From Streptomyces atroolivaceus (GTDB lineage: Bacteria; Actinomycetota; Actinomycetes; Streptomycetales; Streptomycetaceae): a DNA stretch of 64,000 nt. The notes below the pieces were generated by a model. The model saw only the letters and a list, made by a program, of their open reading frames with translations, was not told the origin of the DNA and did not search any database. A program made the position numbers and the translations under genes. The stretch spans positions 62,001 through 126,000 of the forward strand of contig NZ_JNXG01000013.1 in NCBI RefSeq assembly GCF_000717025.1, in the 5' to 3' direction. Of the stretch, positions 47,926 through 57,307 are shown piece after piece (positions within the stretch are counted from its first letter, which is position 1; the number at the start of each line of letters is the position of its first letter).

Positions 47926-48864
47926 TCAGGAATCGCCCTCACGTTCCGCGAGGAAACGCTCGAATTCGCGGCCGATCTCATCCGCGGACGGCAGATCGAC
48001 CGGCTCGGCGACGAGGTTGCCCCGGGTCTCGGACCCCGCCACCGCGTCGTACTGGTGCTCCAGTCCTTCGACGAGGGAGACCAGCTCCTCGTCACCCTGG
48101 CGGACCTGCCGGTCGATCTCGTTCTGGGTGCGGTGCGCCTCTGTGCGCAGCGTGTGCGCGATGCTCGGCAGGACCAGTCCGGTCGCCGCGGTGACCGCCT
48201 CGAGCGCGGTGAGCGCGGCGTCCGGGTAGGCCGACCTGGCGACGTAGTGCGGCACGTGGGCGGCGACACCGAGGACGTCGTGCCCGGCTTCCATCAGCCG
48301 GTACTCCACGAGCGCCTCCGCCGAACCGGGGACCTGCGCCTCGTCGAAGGGGCTGCGGTGTCCGGGCATCAGGTCGGTGCGGTTGCCGTGCGGGGTGAGC
48401 CCGACCGGGCGGGTGTGCGGGACGCCCATGGGGATGCCGTGGAAACTGACCGCGAGCCGGACCCCGAGCCGCTCCACGATCTGTTCCACGGCGGCGGCGA
48501 ACCTCTCCCACTCGACGTCGGGTTCCGGTCCGGAGAGCAGCAGGAACGGCGCGCCGGTGGCGTCCTGGACGACCTTCACGTCCAGGGTGGGCGACTCGAA
48601 GCCCGTGTACCGGTCGCGCTTGAAGGTCAGCAGCGGGCGTCGCGCCCGGTAGTCGACGAGCCGGTCGTGGTCGAAGCGGACCACGGTCTGGTGCGGCAGC
48701 GTCTCGAGCAGGCCGTCGACGATCTGCTCGCCCGTCTCGCCCGCGTCGATGTACCCGTCGAAGTGGTAGAGCATGACCAGGCCGGCCGACTCCTGGGCGA
48801 GCGCCATGTCGACGACGGCCAGGCCCTTCGGCTCCCATTCGTACAAACTCTGCGGTTCAGGCAC
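47926..48864 (-). CDS. PAC2-family protein (proteasome assembly chaperone-like)
   Basis: A 312-residue protein of the PAC2 family, common in actinobacteria. Landmarks are [58 protein letters not shown] and the conserved [14 protein letters not shown]. In archaea and eukaryotes relatives help assemble the proteasome; in Streptomyces the role is unproven. The GTG at 48864 follows AGGAGG. It precedes coaE on the same strand, 43 nt away. Confidence 0.92.
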   Translation of the reverse strand: MPEPQSLYEWEPKGLAVVDMALAQESAGLVMLYHFDGYIDAGETGEQIVDGLLETLPHQTVVRFDHDRLVDYRARRPLLTFKRDRYTGFESPTLDVKVVQDATGAPFLLLSGPEPDVEWERFAAAVEQIVERLGVRLAVSFHGIPMGVPHTRPVGLTPHGNRTDLMPGHRSPFDEAQVPGSAEALVEYRLMEAGHDVLGVAAHVPHYVARSAYPDAALTALEAVTAATGLVLPSIAHTLRTEAHRTQNEIDRQVRQGDEELVSLVEGLEHQYDAVAGSETRGNLVAEPVDLPSADEIGREFERFLAEREGDS

Positions 48865-49869
48865 GGTTACCGCTCCTCCTCGTGTTCCTCGACAAGAACA
48901 CCCCGCCCGGCCATGGCATTCCCGCCCGCACCCATTCACTCGCGGTCACGCGAGGGCACGGCTGTTCGGTGCCGGCCCGCCTTCCGTGCCGAGGCGGACG
49001 CTCGATGCTTCCGTGCGCCGGTGCGGCCGGGGTGTGCACCGGCGAAGTGCTGGTGTCCGGCGGGCCGTCGAGCGGGAGCGAGGGCGTCCGGGTCCGCCGT
49101 CCAGGGAGTGCGCGCGGTCCCCGAGGACGTACCGCTCGCCGGGGCACCGGGGACGGCCACCGGCCGGGGACGGCTCCGTGCCCGTCCGAGTGCCGCCGCC
49201 TCCGGTCGCGCGGGCGGGCGTTGGCGTCCTCCTCGGTGAACACCTCGACGGAGGTGCCGGGTTCTTGACGCCGCCCGGGGTGTCCGCCGGGATCCTGGCG
49301 CGCCGGAGTTCGTGTCCCGTCGTCATCGAGGCCGACGGCCTGATGGTCGCCACAGGTGCCGGTGGCCGGAGCGAGACCGCCGGACGGTCGAGCCGCGCCC
49401 GCCGGCACGGCCGCGCGCCTCCAGGACCGCACATGCGCGCCGCGCCACGCCCATTTCGTACGGGCCGACGAGACCGGCGATGTCTCCGCCGACGGGTACG
49501 GCCTTCGCCGCCGCGCCCCTTCGGGGCGTGACCCGGAACTCGGCGCCCGGGGGCGATTGCCGGGCGGGGGCGATGCCGAGCGCCCCCGGGGAGGCGAGAA
49601 CGGGAAGCCGCCGGCCGTGACCGCGTCGTGCGAGCGCCACGGTCGTGCGCGACGAGTCCCGGACCTGCCCGGCGCCACCGGCTGCGGACTGTGCTCCGTC
49701 GGTGTCGCTCACCCGGAGCGCGAACCGCCCCACCACCGCGCCCGCCACCGCGCCCACCACCGTCACGGCCTCCGGAGGTCGGACCGGCCGACGGAGGCGG
49801 GACCCTCCGACGGAGGCGGGACCCTCCGACGGACATCGCCGTGACGCCCTGAGGCCCCTCCGGACACGG
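48865..49869. other. Roughly 1 kb without a convincing gene
   Basis: Between the PAC2 gene and the rpsA terminator several long open frames overlap on both strands, but they are Arg/Pro/Gly-rich products of high GC with no recognisable domain. The 147-codon minus frame ending at 49323 (start 49766) begins with a plausible hydrophobic stretch but has no binding site or homology I recognise. A 19-bp tandem repeat lies at 49788-49833. It may be a decayed gene. Confidence 0.5.
49788..49833. repeat. 19-bp tandem repeat, 2.4 copies
   Basis: CCGACGGAGGCGGGACCCT at 49788-49806 and 49807-49825, then eight more matching bases. It lies about 35 bp beyond the rpsA terminator. Confidence 0.9.
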
Positions 49870-49903
49870 GTGAGGCCCGCCCCCCGGAGGGGACGGGCCT
49901 CAC
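49870..49903 (-). terminator. Terminator after rpsA
   Basis: GTGAGGCCCG (49870-49879) pairs perfectly with CGGGCCTCAC (49894-49903), with a C/A mismatch and three more G/C pairs inward. It lies 49 nt past the rpsA stop. Confidence 0.85.
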
Positions 49904-49951
49904 CTACAGCTCTACAGCTACTGCAGCCGATGAGCGACTGGGGTCAGAGCG

Positions 49952-51472
49952 TCAGCTCTGGCCGCCGGCCAGCTTCTCGCGCAGGGCGGCCAGGGCCTCG
50001 TCCGACGCCAGGGCGCCGGAGTTGTCCGCGGACTCCGAGGAGTACGAACCGCCGCCGCCACCACCGCTGCCGCCGGAGGCAGCCGGGGCAGCGCCGGCCG
50101 GGGCAGCAGCGCCCTCGGCAGCGGCAGCCTCGTCGGCCTCGCGGGACTTGATGACCTGGGCCTGGTGCTGCTCGAAGCGCTGCTGCGCCTCGGCGTACTG
50201 CGTCTCCCAGACCTCGCGCTGCGACTCGAAGCCCTCGAGCCAGTCGTTGGTCTCGGGGTCGAAGCCCTCGGGGTAGATGTAGTTGCCCTGGTCGTCGTAC
50301 GACGCGGCCATGCCGTACAGCGTCGGGTCGAACTCGACCGAGGCCGGGTCGCCGCCGAAGGCCTCGTTGGCCTGCTTCAGCGAGAGGCTGATGCGACGGC
50401 GCTCGAGGTCGATGTCGATGACCTTGACGAAGATCTCGTCGTTGACCTGGACGACCTGCTCCGGGATCTCCACGTGGCGCTCGGCCAGCTCGGAGATGTG
50501 GACCAGGCCCTCGATGCCCTCGTCGACGCGCACGAACGCACCGAACGGAACGAGCTTGGTGACCTTACCGGGAACGACCTGCCCGATCTGGTGCGTACGG
50601 GCGAACTGCTGCCACGGGTCTTCCTGCGTCGCCTTGAGCGACAGCGAGACGCGCTCGCGGTCCATGTCGACGTCGAGGACCTCGACGGTGACTTCCTGAC
50701 CGACCTCGACGACCTCGGAGGGGTGGTCGATGTGCTTCCAGGAGAGCTCGGAGACGTGCACGAGACCGTCGACGCCACCCAGGTCCACGAAGGCACCGAA
50801 GTTGACGATCGAGGAGACGACGCCGGAGCGGACCTGACCCTTCTGCAGGGTCGTGAGGAACGTCTGGCGGACCTCGGACTGCGTCTGCTCGAGCCAGGCA
50901 CGGCGGGACAGGACCACGTTGTTGCGGTTCTTGTCCAGCTCGATGATCTTGGCCTCGAGCTCCTTGCCCACGTAGGGCTGGAGGTCGCGGACGCGACGCA
51001 TCTCGACGAGCGACGCCGGGAGGAAGCCACGGAGGCCGATGTCGAGGATGAGACCACCCTTGACGACCTCGATGACGGTACCGGTGACGATGCCGTCTTC
51101 TTCCTTGATCTTCTCGATGGTGCCCCAGGCACGCTCGTACTGAGCGCGCTTCTTCGAGAGGATCAGGCGGCCTTCCTTGTCCTCCTTCTGGAGAACCAGG
51201 GCCTCGATCTCGTCGCCGACCTTGACGACCTCGTTCGGGTCGACGTCGTGCTTGATCGAGAGCTCGCGGCTCGGGATGACGCCTTCGGTCTTGTAACCGA
51301 TGTCGAGGAGAACCTCGTCCCGGTCAACCTTGACGATGACACCGTCAACGATGTCGCCGTCGTTGAAGTACTTGATCGTCTCGTCGATCGCCGCGAGGAA
51401 CGCGTCCGCGTCGCCGATGTCGTTGACCGCAACCTGCGGAGTGGTGGCGGTGGTCTCGGTGCTGCTCGTCAT
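49952..51472 (-). CDS. rpsA: 30S ribosomal protein S1
   Basis: A 506-residue RNA-binding protein that helps mRNA bind the ribosome. Four S1 domains are visible, starting near residues 38 (DGDIVDGVIVKVDRDEVLLD), 125 (DGIVTGTVIEVVKGGLILD), 212 (KGQVRSGVVSSIVNFGAFVD) and 297 (GQVVPGKVTKLVPFGAFVRV). The C-terminal ~110 residues are Ala/Gly/Ser-rich with low complexity, usual in Streptomyces. The ATG at 51472 has no clear Shine-Dalgarno. A consensus vegetative promoter lies about 195 nt upstream, giving a long leader. Confidence 0.97.
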   Translation of the reverse strand: MTSSTETTATTPQVAVNDIGDADAFLAAIDETIKYFNDGDIVDGVIVKVDRDEVLLDIGYKTEGVIPSRELSIKHDVDPNEVVKVGDEIEALVLQKEDKEGRLILSKKRAQYERAWGTIEKIKEEDGIVTGTVIEVVKGGLILDIGLRGFLPASLVEMRRVRDLQPYVGKELEAKIIELDKNRNNVVLSRRAWLEQTQSEVRQTFLTTLQKGQVRSGVVSSIVNFGAFVDLGGVDGLVHVSELSWKHIDHPSEVVEVGQEVTVEVLDVDMDRERVSLSLKATQEDPWQQFARTHQIGQVVPGKVTKLVPFGAFVRVDEGIEGLVHISELAERHVEIPEQVVQVNDEIFVKVIDIDLERRRISLSLKQANEAFGGDPASVEFDPTLYGMAASYDDQGNYIYPEGFDPETNDWLEGFESQREVWETQYAEAQQRFEQHQAQVIKSREADEAAAAEGAAAPAGAAPAASGGSGGGGGGSYSSESADNSGALASDEALAALREKLAGGQS

Positions 51473-51670
51473 GTGGGAAAGGGCTCCGGTACGGACAGTG
51501 AGTCGTAGGTACTGCTACGCCGAAAGCCCGTATCGCCTCTGCAGAAGCCGGACAGCCTGGAAAGCACCGATCCGATGATCCGGAAGGCGCCTCGACAACC
51601 GAGGGGACATGCAACAGACGCGAGCGCGGCCTGCTAGGTCTGAAGCGCGCAGGCTCGCAGCGCAACTTGT

Positions 51671-51699
51671 AGCATACGGGGGCAGCCGGACAGGGTCAA
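51671..51699 (-). promoter_or_regulatory. Vegetative (sigma70/HrdB-type) promoter of rpsA
   Basis: Minus strand TTGACC (51699-51694), exactly 17 nt, TATGCT (51676-51671). It is the best housekeeping promoter noticed in the window. Transcription would begin near 51664, leaving about 190 nt of leader before rpsA. Confidence 0.75.
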
Positions 51700-51870
51700 T
51701 GCGCGAAGGCGCACACCCGGGGCACACCACCCCAATCCCGGCACAACTCACGTTCGCCGAGGCCACATCGGCGTCCGCGGTGTGTTGCGCGCATACGGGC
51801 GTACTCACCCGTACGGCCCGCGGCGGCACCCGTGCGAGGCCGGTGAAGGCAAACTACAACGACGGGCACC

Positions 51871-52695
51871 ATGAGCCAAGAGATCCACGAGTCCGAACCC
51901 GAGGCGACCCGGCGGCAGGCCGGCGAAGCCGAGAGCAGCCGGGCGAGCCGCGGCTGGTGGGACCGGAACGCCGACGAGTACCAGAGCGACCACGGGGCCT
52001 TCCTCGGGGACGACCGCTTCGTCTGGGGCCCCGAAGGGCTGGACGAGGCCGACGCCGCCCTGCTGGGCCCGGCTGCGGACCTGGAGGGCCGGGACGTACT
52101 GGAGATCGGGGCGGGCGCCGCCCAGTGCTCGCGCTGGCTCGCCGCCCGTGGCGCCCGCCCGGTGGCCCTGGACCTCTCCCACCGCCAGCTCCAGCACGCC
52201 CTGCGCATCGGCGGGGGCGTCCCTCTCGTCGAGGCCGACGCCGGACGGCTCCCCTTCCGCGACGGCTCCTTCGACCTGGCCTGCTCCGCCTACGGCGCGG
52301 TGCCGTTCGTCGCCGACCCGGTCCAGGTGTTCCGCGAGGTGCACCGGGTGCTGCGGCCCGGGGGCCGATGGGTCTTCTCGGTGACGCACCCGGTCCGCTG
52401 GGCCTTCCCCGACGAGCCCGGGCCGGAGGGGCTCTCCGTCTCCGCCTCCTACTTCGACCGCGTGCCCTACGTGGAACAGGACGAGCACGGCGACGCGGTG
52501 TACGTGGAGCATCACAGGACGCTGGGCGACCGGGTCCGGGACGTGGTGGCGGGCGGCTTCCGGCTGATCGACCTCGTGGAGCCGGAGTGGCCGGCCTGGA
52601 ACGACCAGGAGTGGGGCGGCTGGTCCCCGCTGCGCGGCCACCTGATCCCGGGCACCGCGATCTTCGTCTGCGAACGGGACCGGCCGGCGGGCTGA
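51871..52695 (+). CDS. Class I SAM-dependent methyltransferase
   Basis: A 274-residue methyltransferase. Motif I is DVLEIGAGAAQCSRWLAARG (about residues 74-93), followed by PVALDLSHRQLQHA and motif IV-like region GSFDLACSAYGAVPFVADPV, and HRVLRPGGRWVFSVTHPVRW. The N-terminal SRGWWDRNADEYQSDHGAFL is typical of this Streptomyces group. The ATG at 51871 has no strong binding site; TACAAC lies 10 nt before it. Substrate unknown. It is divergent from rpsA. Confidence 0.9.
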   Translation: MSQEIHESEPEATRRQAGEAESSRASRGWWDRNADEYQSDHGAFLGDDRFVWGPEGLDEADAALLGPAADLEGRDVLEIGAGAAQCSRWLAARGARPVALDLSHRQLQHALRIGGGVPLVEADAGRLPFRDGSFDLACSAYGAVPFVADPVQVFREVHRVLRPGGRWVFSVTHPVRWAFPDEPGPEGLSVSASYFDRVPYVEQDEHGDAVYVEHHRTLGDRVRDVVAGGFRLIDLVEPEWPAWNDQEWGGWSPLRGHLIPGTAIFVCERDRPAG

Positions 52696-52790
52696 GGCAC
52701 GGCGGGCACCGGGCCGCCCCGGGGGCACCGGCGGCCCCCGCCCCGGGCACCGCCGGTCCGGCGCACGAGGCGGCGTACGACACTGGGGGC

Positions 52791-55337
52791 GTGATCCGTA
52801 CCGACGCCCTGGAGCAGTTGCCCGTACGCACCGCCGTGCCCGCCCTGGAGCGTGCGCTCGACGAGCGGGGCGCCGCGGTGCTCTGCGCACCGCCCGGAAC
52901 CGGCAAGACGACCCTCGTCCCCCTGGTGCTCGCCGGACTGACCGGCGACGGCCCTGCGCGCCGGGTACTCGTCGCGGAGCCCCGCCGGATCGCCGCCCGG
53001 GCCGCGGCACGGCGGATGGCGTGGCTCCTCGGCGAGCGGACCGGCGGCCGGGTCGGCTTCACGGTGCGCGGCGAGCGTGCGGTGGGACCGGACACGGTGG
53101 TGGAAGTCGTGACCACCGGGGTGCTGCTCCAGCGCCTGCAGCGCGACCAGGAACTGGCCGGCGTCGACGTGGTGATCATCGACGAGTGCCACGAGCGTCA
53201 CCTGGACGCGGACACGGCCGCGGCGTTCCTGCTCGACGTACGCGGCACGATCAGGCCCGACCTCCGCCTGGTGGCGGCGTCGGCGACGACGGACGCCGCG
53301 GGCTGGGCGCGGCTGCTCGGCGATGCTCCGGTGGTCGAGGCGCACGGCGTGTCCCATCCGGTCGAGGTGGTGTGGGCCCCGCCGGCCGGTCCCGTACGGC
53401 CGCCGCACGGGATGAGGGTGGACCCGGCCCTGCTGGCGCACGTCGCCGCCGTGGTGCGCCGCGCGCTCGCCGAGCGCGACGGCGACGTCCTGTGCTTCCT
53501 GCCCGGTGTCGGCGAGATCGGCCGGGTGGCCGCACAGCTCGCGGGCGTGACCGCCGAGGTGCTCCAGGTGCACGGGCGCGCCCCTGCGGCAGTGCAGGAC
53601 GCGGTGCTTGCCGGGCCGTCCGGCGGCCGCCGGGTGGTACTGGCCACATCCGTGGCGGAGTCGTCCCTGACGGTGCCGGGGGTGCGGGTCGTCGTGGACT
53701 CCGGTCTCGCCCGGGAGCCGCGCACCGACCACGCCCGGGGGCTGAGCGCCCTGACGACCGTGCGGGCGTCCCGGGCGGCGGGACGCCAGCGTGCGGGCCG
53801 TGCGGGCCGTGAGGCTCCGGGAGCGGTGTACCGGTGCTGGGAACAGGCCGAGGACGGGCGGCTGGCCGCGTTCCCCTCCCCCGAGATCAAGGTCGCCGAC
53901 CTCGCGGCGTTCGCGCTTCAGGCCGCCTGCTGGGGCGATCCGGACGCCGCCGGGCTCGCGCTGCTGGATCCGCCGCCCGCCGGTGCGATGGGCGCGGCCC
54001 GGGAGGTGCTGACGGCGGTCGGCGCGGTGGACGCCACGGGGCGCGCGACGAGCCGGGGTGTGCGGATGTCCCGGCTCGGCCTGCACCCCCGGCTGGCCCG
54101 CGCGCTCCTGGACGGCGCGGACGAGGTGGGCGGGCGCCGGGCCGCGGAGGTGGTGGCACTGCTCAGCGAGGAACCCCCACGGGAGTACGGCGACGACCTG
54201 GCGCACGCGCTGCGCACGGCACGGCGCGGCGGGGACGGGTACGCGGCGCGCTGGCGGCAGGAGGTACGGCGGCTCTCGCAGTCCCTCGGGACGTCGAAGG
54301 AGCCGAAGGACTCGACGGCCGGCCCGGACGACGCGGCCGCGGGGCTGGTGGCGGCGCTGGCGTTCCCGGAGCGGGTGGCACGGGCCCGGGGCGAGGGTGC
54401 CTTCCTCATGGCGTCGGGCACGGGCGCGGAGCTGAGGGAGGGCTCACGCCTGCGCAGCGCCCCGTGGCTCGCGGTCGCGGTCGCCGACCGGCCCGCCCAT
54501 GCCCCGTCCGCCCGGGTGCGGCTGGCGGCCGTCGTCGACGAGGGCACGGCACGGCTGGCCGCCGGACACCTGCGGTTCTCCGGCGAGGAGGTCCGCTGGA
54601 CGGACGGCGACGTGGTGGCGCGTTCCGTGGAGCGCCTCGGGGCCGTCGAACTGTCGGTACGCGTGCTGCGGAAGCCTGCTCCGGACCTGGTGCGCCGGGC
54701 GCTCCTGGAGGGGCTGTGCCGCGAGGGCCCCGGGCTGCTGCGGTGGACGCGGGACAGCGAGCAGTTGCGGCTGCGGCTCGCGTTCCTGCACCGGGTGCTG
54801 GGGGCGCCGTGGCCCGACGTGTCGGACGGCGCGCTGCTGGCGCGCGCCGACGAGTGGCTGGAGCCCGAGCTGTCACGGGCCGGCCGCCGCGCGGATCTGG
54901 CGCGGATCGATGCCGGGCAGGCGGTGCGGCGGCTGCTGCCGTGGGCGACGGGCGACGCCGCCCGGCTCGACGAGCTCGCCCCGGAGCGGATCGAGGTGCC
55001 GAGCGGGTCCAGGGTCCGGGTGGAGTACGGCGGCGAGCAGCCCGTGCTCGCGGTGAAGCTCCAGGAGCTCTTCGGGCTGGGCGAGACGCCCCGGGTGGCC
55101 GGGGTGCCCGTTCTGGTCCACCTGCTGTCCCCCGCCGGGCGCCCGGCGGCGGTGACGGCGGACCTGGCGTCGTTCTGGCGGGAGGGGTACAGGGACGTGC
55201 GCGCGGAACTGCGCGGCCGCTACCCGAAGCACCCGTGGCCCGAGGACCCGGCGACGGTGGCGGCGACCCGCTTCACCTCGGCACGGCTGCGCCGGGAGCC
55301 GGGCGGCTCGTCGAGGTCCGGCGGGGCCGGGGGGTAG
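52791..55337 (+). CDS. hrpB: ATP-dependent RNA helicase-like protein HrpB
   Basis: An 848-residue DEAH-type helicase. Walker A is APPGTGKTTLVPLVL (about residues 38-52), motif II is IIDECHERHLD (DECH variant), motif III SATTD, and motif VI GRQRAGRAGREAPGAVYRC. The C-terminal region has the HrpB-specific domain ending in PKHPWPEDPATVAATRFTS. HrpB's cellular role is unclear in bacteria. The GTG at 52791 is preceded by GACACT at 6 nt, a possible -10 giving a leaderless mRNA. Frames extending far upstream overlap the methyltransferase and are not used. Confidence 0.94.
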   Translation: MIRTDALEQLPVRTAVPALERALDERGAAVLCAPPGTGKTTLVPLVLAGLTGDGPARRVLVAEPRRIAARAAARRMAWLLGERTGGRVGFTVRGERAVGPDTVVEVVTTGVLLQRLQRDQELAGVDVVIIDECHERHLDADTAAAFLLDVRGTIRPDLRLVAASATTDAAGWARLLGDAPVVEAHGVSHPVEVVWAPPAGPVRPPHGMRVDPALLAHVAAVVRRALAERDGDVLCFLPGVGEIGRVAAQLAGVTAEVLQVHGRAPAAVQDAVLAGPSGGRRVVLATSVAESSLTVPGVRVVVDSGLAREPRTDHARGLSALTTVRASRAAGRQRAGRAGREAPGAVYRCWEQAEDGRLAAFPSPEIKVADLAAFALQAACWGDPDAAGLALLDPPPAGAMGAAREVLTAVGAVDATGRATSRGVRMSRLGLHPRLARALLDGADEVGGRRAAEVVALLSEEPPREYGDDLAHALRTARRGGDGYAARWRQEVRRLSQSLGTSKEPKDSTAGPDDAAAGLVAALAFPERVARARGEGAFLMASGTGAELREGSRLRSAPWLAVAVADRPAHAPSARVRLAAVVDEGTARLAAGHLRFSGEEVRWTDGDVVARSVERLGAVELSVRVLRKPAPDLVRRALLEGLCREGPGLLRWTRDSEQLRLRLAFLHRVLGAPWPDVSDGALLARADEWLEPELSRAGRRADLARIDAGQAVRRLLPWATGDAARLDELAPERIEVPSGSRVRVEYGGEQPVLAVKLQELFGLGETPRVAGVPVLVHLLSPAGRPAAVTADLASFWREGYRDVRAELRGRYPKHPWPEDPATVAATRFTSARLRREPGGSSRSGGAGG

Positions 55338-55361
55338 GCCGGGCCCCCCGGCGGACGCGCC

Positions 55362-55403
55362 GGGACCGCGGCGTCCGGCCCGGGAGCCGGACGCCGGGGT
55401 CCC
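55362..55403. terminator. Bidirectional terminator between hrpB and the transglycosylase gene
   Basis: Perfect 11-bp stem CGGCGTCCGGC (55369-55379) with GCCGGACGCCG (55386-55396), plus an outer GGGACC/GGTCCC stem (55362-55367 with 55398-55403) after one mismatch. It lies between convergent stop codons. Confidence 0.9.
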
Positions 55404-55410
55404 GTACGGC

Positions 55411-57123
55411 TCAGGCTGCCGGTGCCTCGACCTTCAGCTCGACGGTCAGCGTGGCGCCGCTCGCGGTGGTGAGCCGCAGCGTGTAGATGCCCGCCGTGTC
55501 GTCGGCGTGGATCTCCGGGAGCGTCAGGAGGCCGTCGGCGCCGGTCGTCAGGTTCAGCGTGCGGACGGGCTCTCCGTCCGCACCCTTGAAGTACGGACCC
55601 TTGTCGTTCTCGGCGGGCGTCTCCGCGTCGGTGATCATCGTGGCGGTGACGGCGGTGTCCGCCACGCCCGTCCCCTTGTAGGTCGTCCTGACCTCGACGC
55701 GGTCGGCGAACGCGGCGCCGGGGGCGGCCGTCAGTGCCTTGTCCTCGGTCCGGGCGACGGTGTCCGCCACCCGGGCCGTGACACGGGCCGTGTAGGTGAG
55801 GATGCGCGGCTTGCCGGTGCCCGCGACCGCTGTCACCTTGAACGCGCCCGTCCTCTCACCGGCCGTCAGGGCGGGGGCGGTGACCGTGCCGTCGGCTCCG
55901 GTGGTCAGGGTCACGGTGCTCTTCCCGCCGGCGAAGCGGGTGTCCGTCTCGCCGACGAGGGTGAAGGTGACCGGGGTCCTGGCGAGCGGGGCGCCGAGCA
56001 TGTTCCTCGCCCGCACCTTGACGCGCTCGGCGAAGGCCTCGCCTGCCGTGGCGGTGAGCGGTCCGGTGCCCGCGTTCTCGAGGCTGCCGAAGGTCTCGGC
56101 GGGCGACGGGGTGACCGGCGGAGTCGTGGTCGGCGGCGGAGTGGTCGGCGGCGGCGTCGGCTTGGCGGGCGGAGGCGTCGTCGCCGGCGGGGAGGTGGCC
56201 GGAGGAGTGGCCGGCGGGGAGGCGGCCGGCGGCGTGGTCCCGGTGGAGGGCGGCGTGGGTGAGGGGGAGGACGTGCCGGTGCCCGTGCCGGTGCCTGCAC
56301 CCGCGCCTGTACCCGTACCCGTGTCCGCCGGGAGGACGCCCGTGCCGTCCGGGACCTCGTGGGTGCCCCGGTTGTAGTAGTCGAACCAGGAGCGCACCGT
56401 GCGCAGGTACTCCGTCGAGTGGTTGTAGCTCAGCACCGCCCGGTCGAGGTCGGTGGCGAGCGACAGGTCGCGGGAGCCCGCGCAGAGGTAGCGGCCGGCG
56501 GCCAGCGCCGCGTCGTAGATGTTGTTCGGGTCCTTGCGCCCGTCGCCGTTGCCGTCCTGGCCCCAGGTGGCCCAGGTGGACGGGATGAACTGCATCGGGC
56601 CGACCGCGCGGTCGTGGGTCGAATCCCCGTCGTACGCCCCGCCGTCGGTGTCCCTGATGAGCGCGAAGCCCTGGCCGTTGAGTGCCGGGCCGAGGATCGG
56701 GGAGAAGGTGGTGCCGTTGGCGTCCACCTTGCCGCCGCGGGCCTGGCCGGACTCCACCTTGCCGATCGCGGCGAGGAGCTGCCACGGCAGACGGCACGCG
56801 GCGTCGGTGCCCGCGACCGCCTGCTCCGCCTTCTTGTACGCGGCCAGGACCGAGGCGGGTATGCCCGCTTCGGCGCTGCCGGTCACGGGCAGATTCACGG
56901 ACGCGCCGGGCTTGTTGGGCGTGTTGAGCGGCGGAAGGTCCGTGTGGTAGGGCGAGTTGCCGGTGGCCGCGCTGTCGCCGGGCGGTGTCGCACCGGCCGC
57001 CGCCTGGTCACCGGGGTGCGGTGCGGCGGGAGCCTGGGAGGCGGAAAGTGCCGCTACGGCAGCCGCCGCCACCGCGGTGGTGGTGGCCCCCCTGCGCAGC
57101 CTGCGGCCGAATTGCGCTGCCAT
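55411..57123 (-). CDS. Secreted lytic transglycosylase with two Ig-like domains
   Basis: A 570-residue exported protein. Signal peptide (RRGATTTAVAAAAVAALSAS, AxA cleavage region), then a lytic transglycosylase domain: LLAAIGKVESGQARGGKVD with the catalytic Glu (about residue 119), AVGPMQFIPSTWATWGQDGN, and NIYDAALAAGRYLCAGSRDL. A Thr/Pro linker (about 258-325) leads to two similar C-terminal domains beginning GEAFAERVKVRARNMLGAPL and GAAFADRVEVRTTYKGTGVA. These look like invasin/Big_1-type Ig folds. It cuts peptidoglycan outside the cell. ATG at 57123. Confidence 0.93.
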   Translation of the reverse strand: MAAQFGRRLRRGATTTAVAAAAVAALSASQAPAAPHPGDQAAAGATPPGDSAATGNSPYHTDLPPLNTPNKPGASVNLPVTGSAEAGIPASVLAAYKKAEQAVAGTDAACRLPWQLLAAIGKVESGQARGGKVDANGTTFSPILGPALNGQGFALIRDTDGGAYDGDSTHDRAVGPMQFIPSTWATWGQDGNGDGRKDPNNIYDAALAAGRYLCAGSRDLSLATDLDRAVLSYNHSTEYLRTVRSWFDYYNRGTHEVPDGTGVLPADTGTGTGAGAGTGTGTGTSSPSPTPPSTGTTPPAASPPATPPATSPPATTPPPAKPTPPPTTPPPTTTPPVTPSPAETFGSLENAGTGPLTATAGEAFAERVKVRARNMLGAPLARTPVTFTLVGETDTRFAGGKSTVTLTTGADGTVTAPALTAGERTGAFKVTAVAGTGKPRILTYTARVTARVADTVARTEDKALTAAPGAAFADRVEVRTTYKGTGVADTAVTATMITDAETPAENDKGPYFKGADGEPVRTLNLTTGADGLLTLPEIHADDTAGIYTLRLTTASGATLTVELKVEAPAA

Positions 57124-57307
57124 ACGTGTCGGTCCCTCCCCGTCGACGGCTGCCCGCGCTCCCCGCGCGAGAACTCAGGCGACCCTACGACAACTCCCGC
57201 CGCCCGAACACCGGCCCCCGACCGGTTCTTACCGATTTCTCAGCTTCGCTGCCGTCAAGTCACTTGATGGATCCGGGGGCGGAACGGGCTCACGCATACT
57301 TGCCGCC

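Noticed and set aside
48946..49836. Overlapping frames of 147-296 codons on both strands
   Set aside because: Arg/Pro/Gly-rich products typical of random high-GC sequence, no domains, no binding sites.
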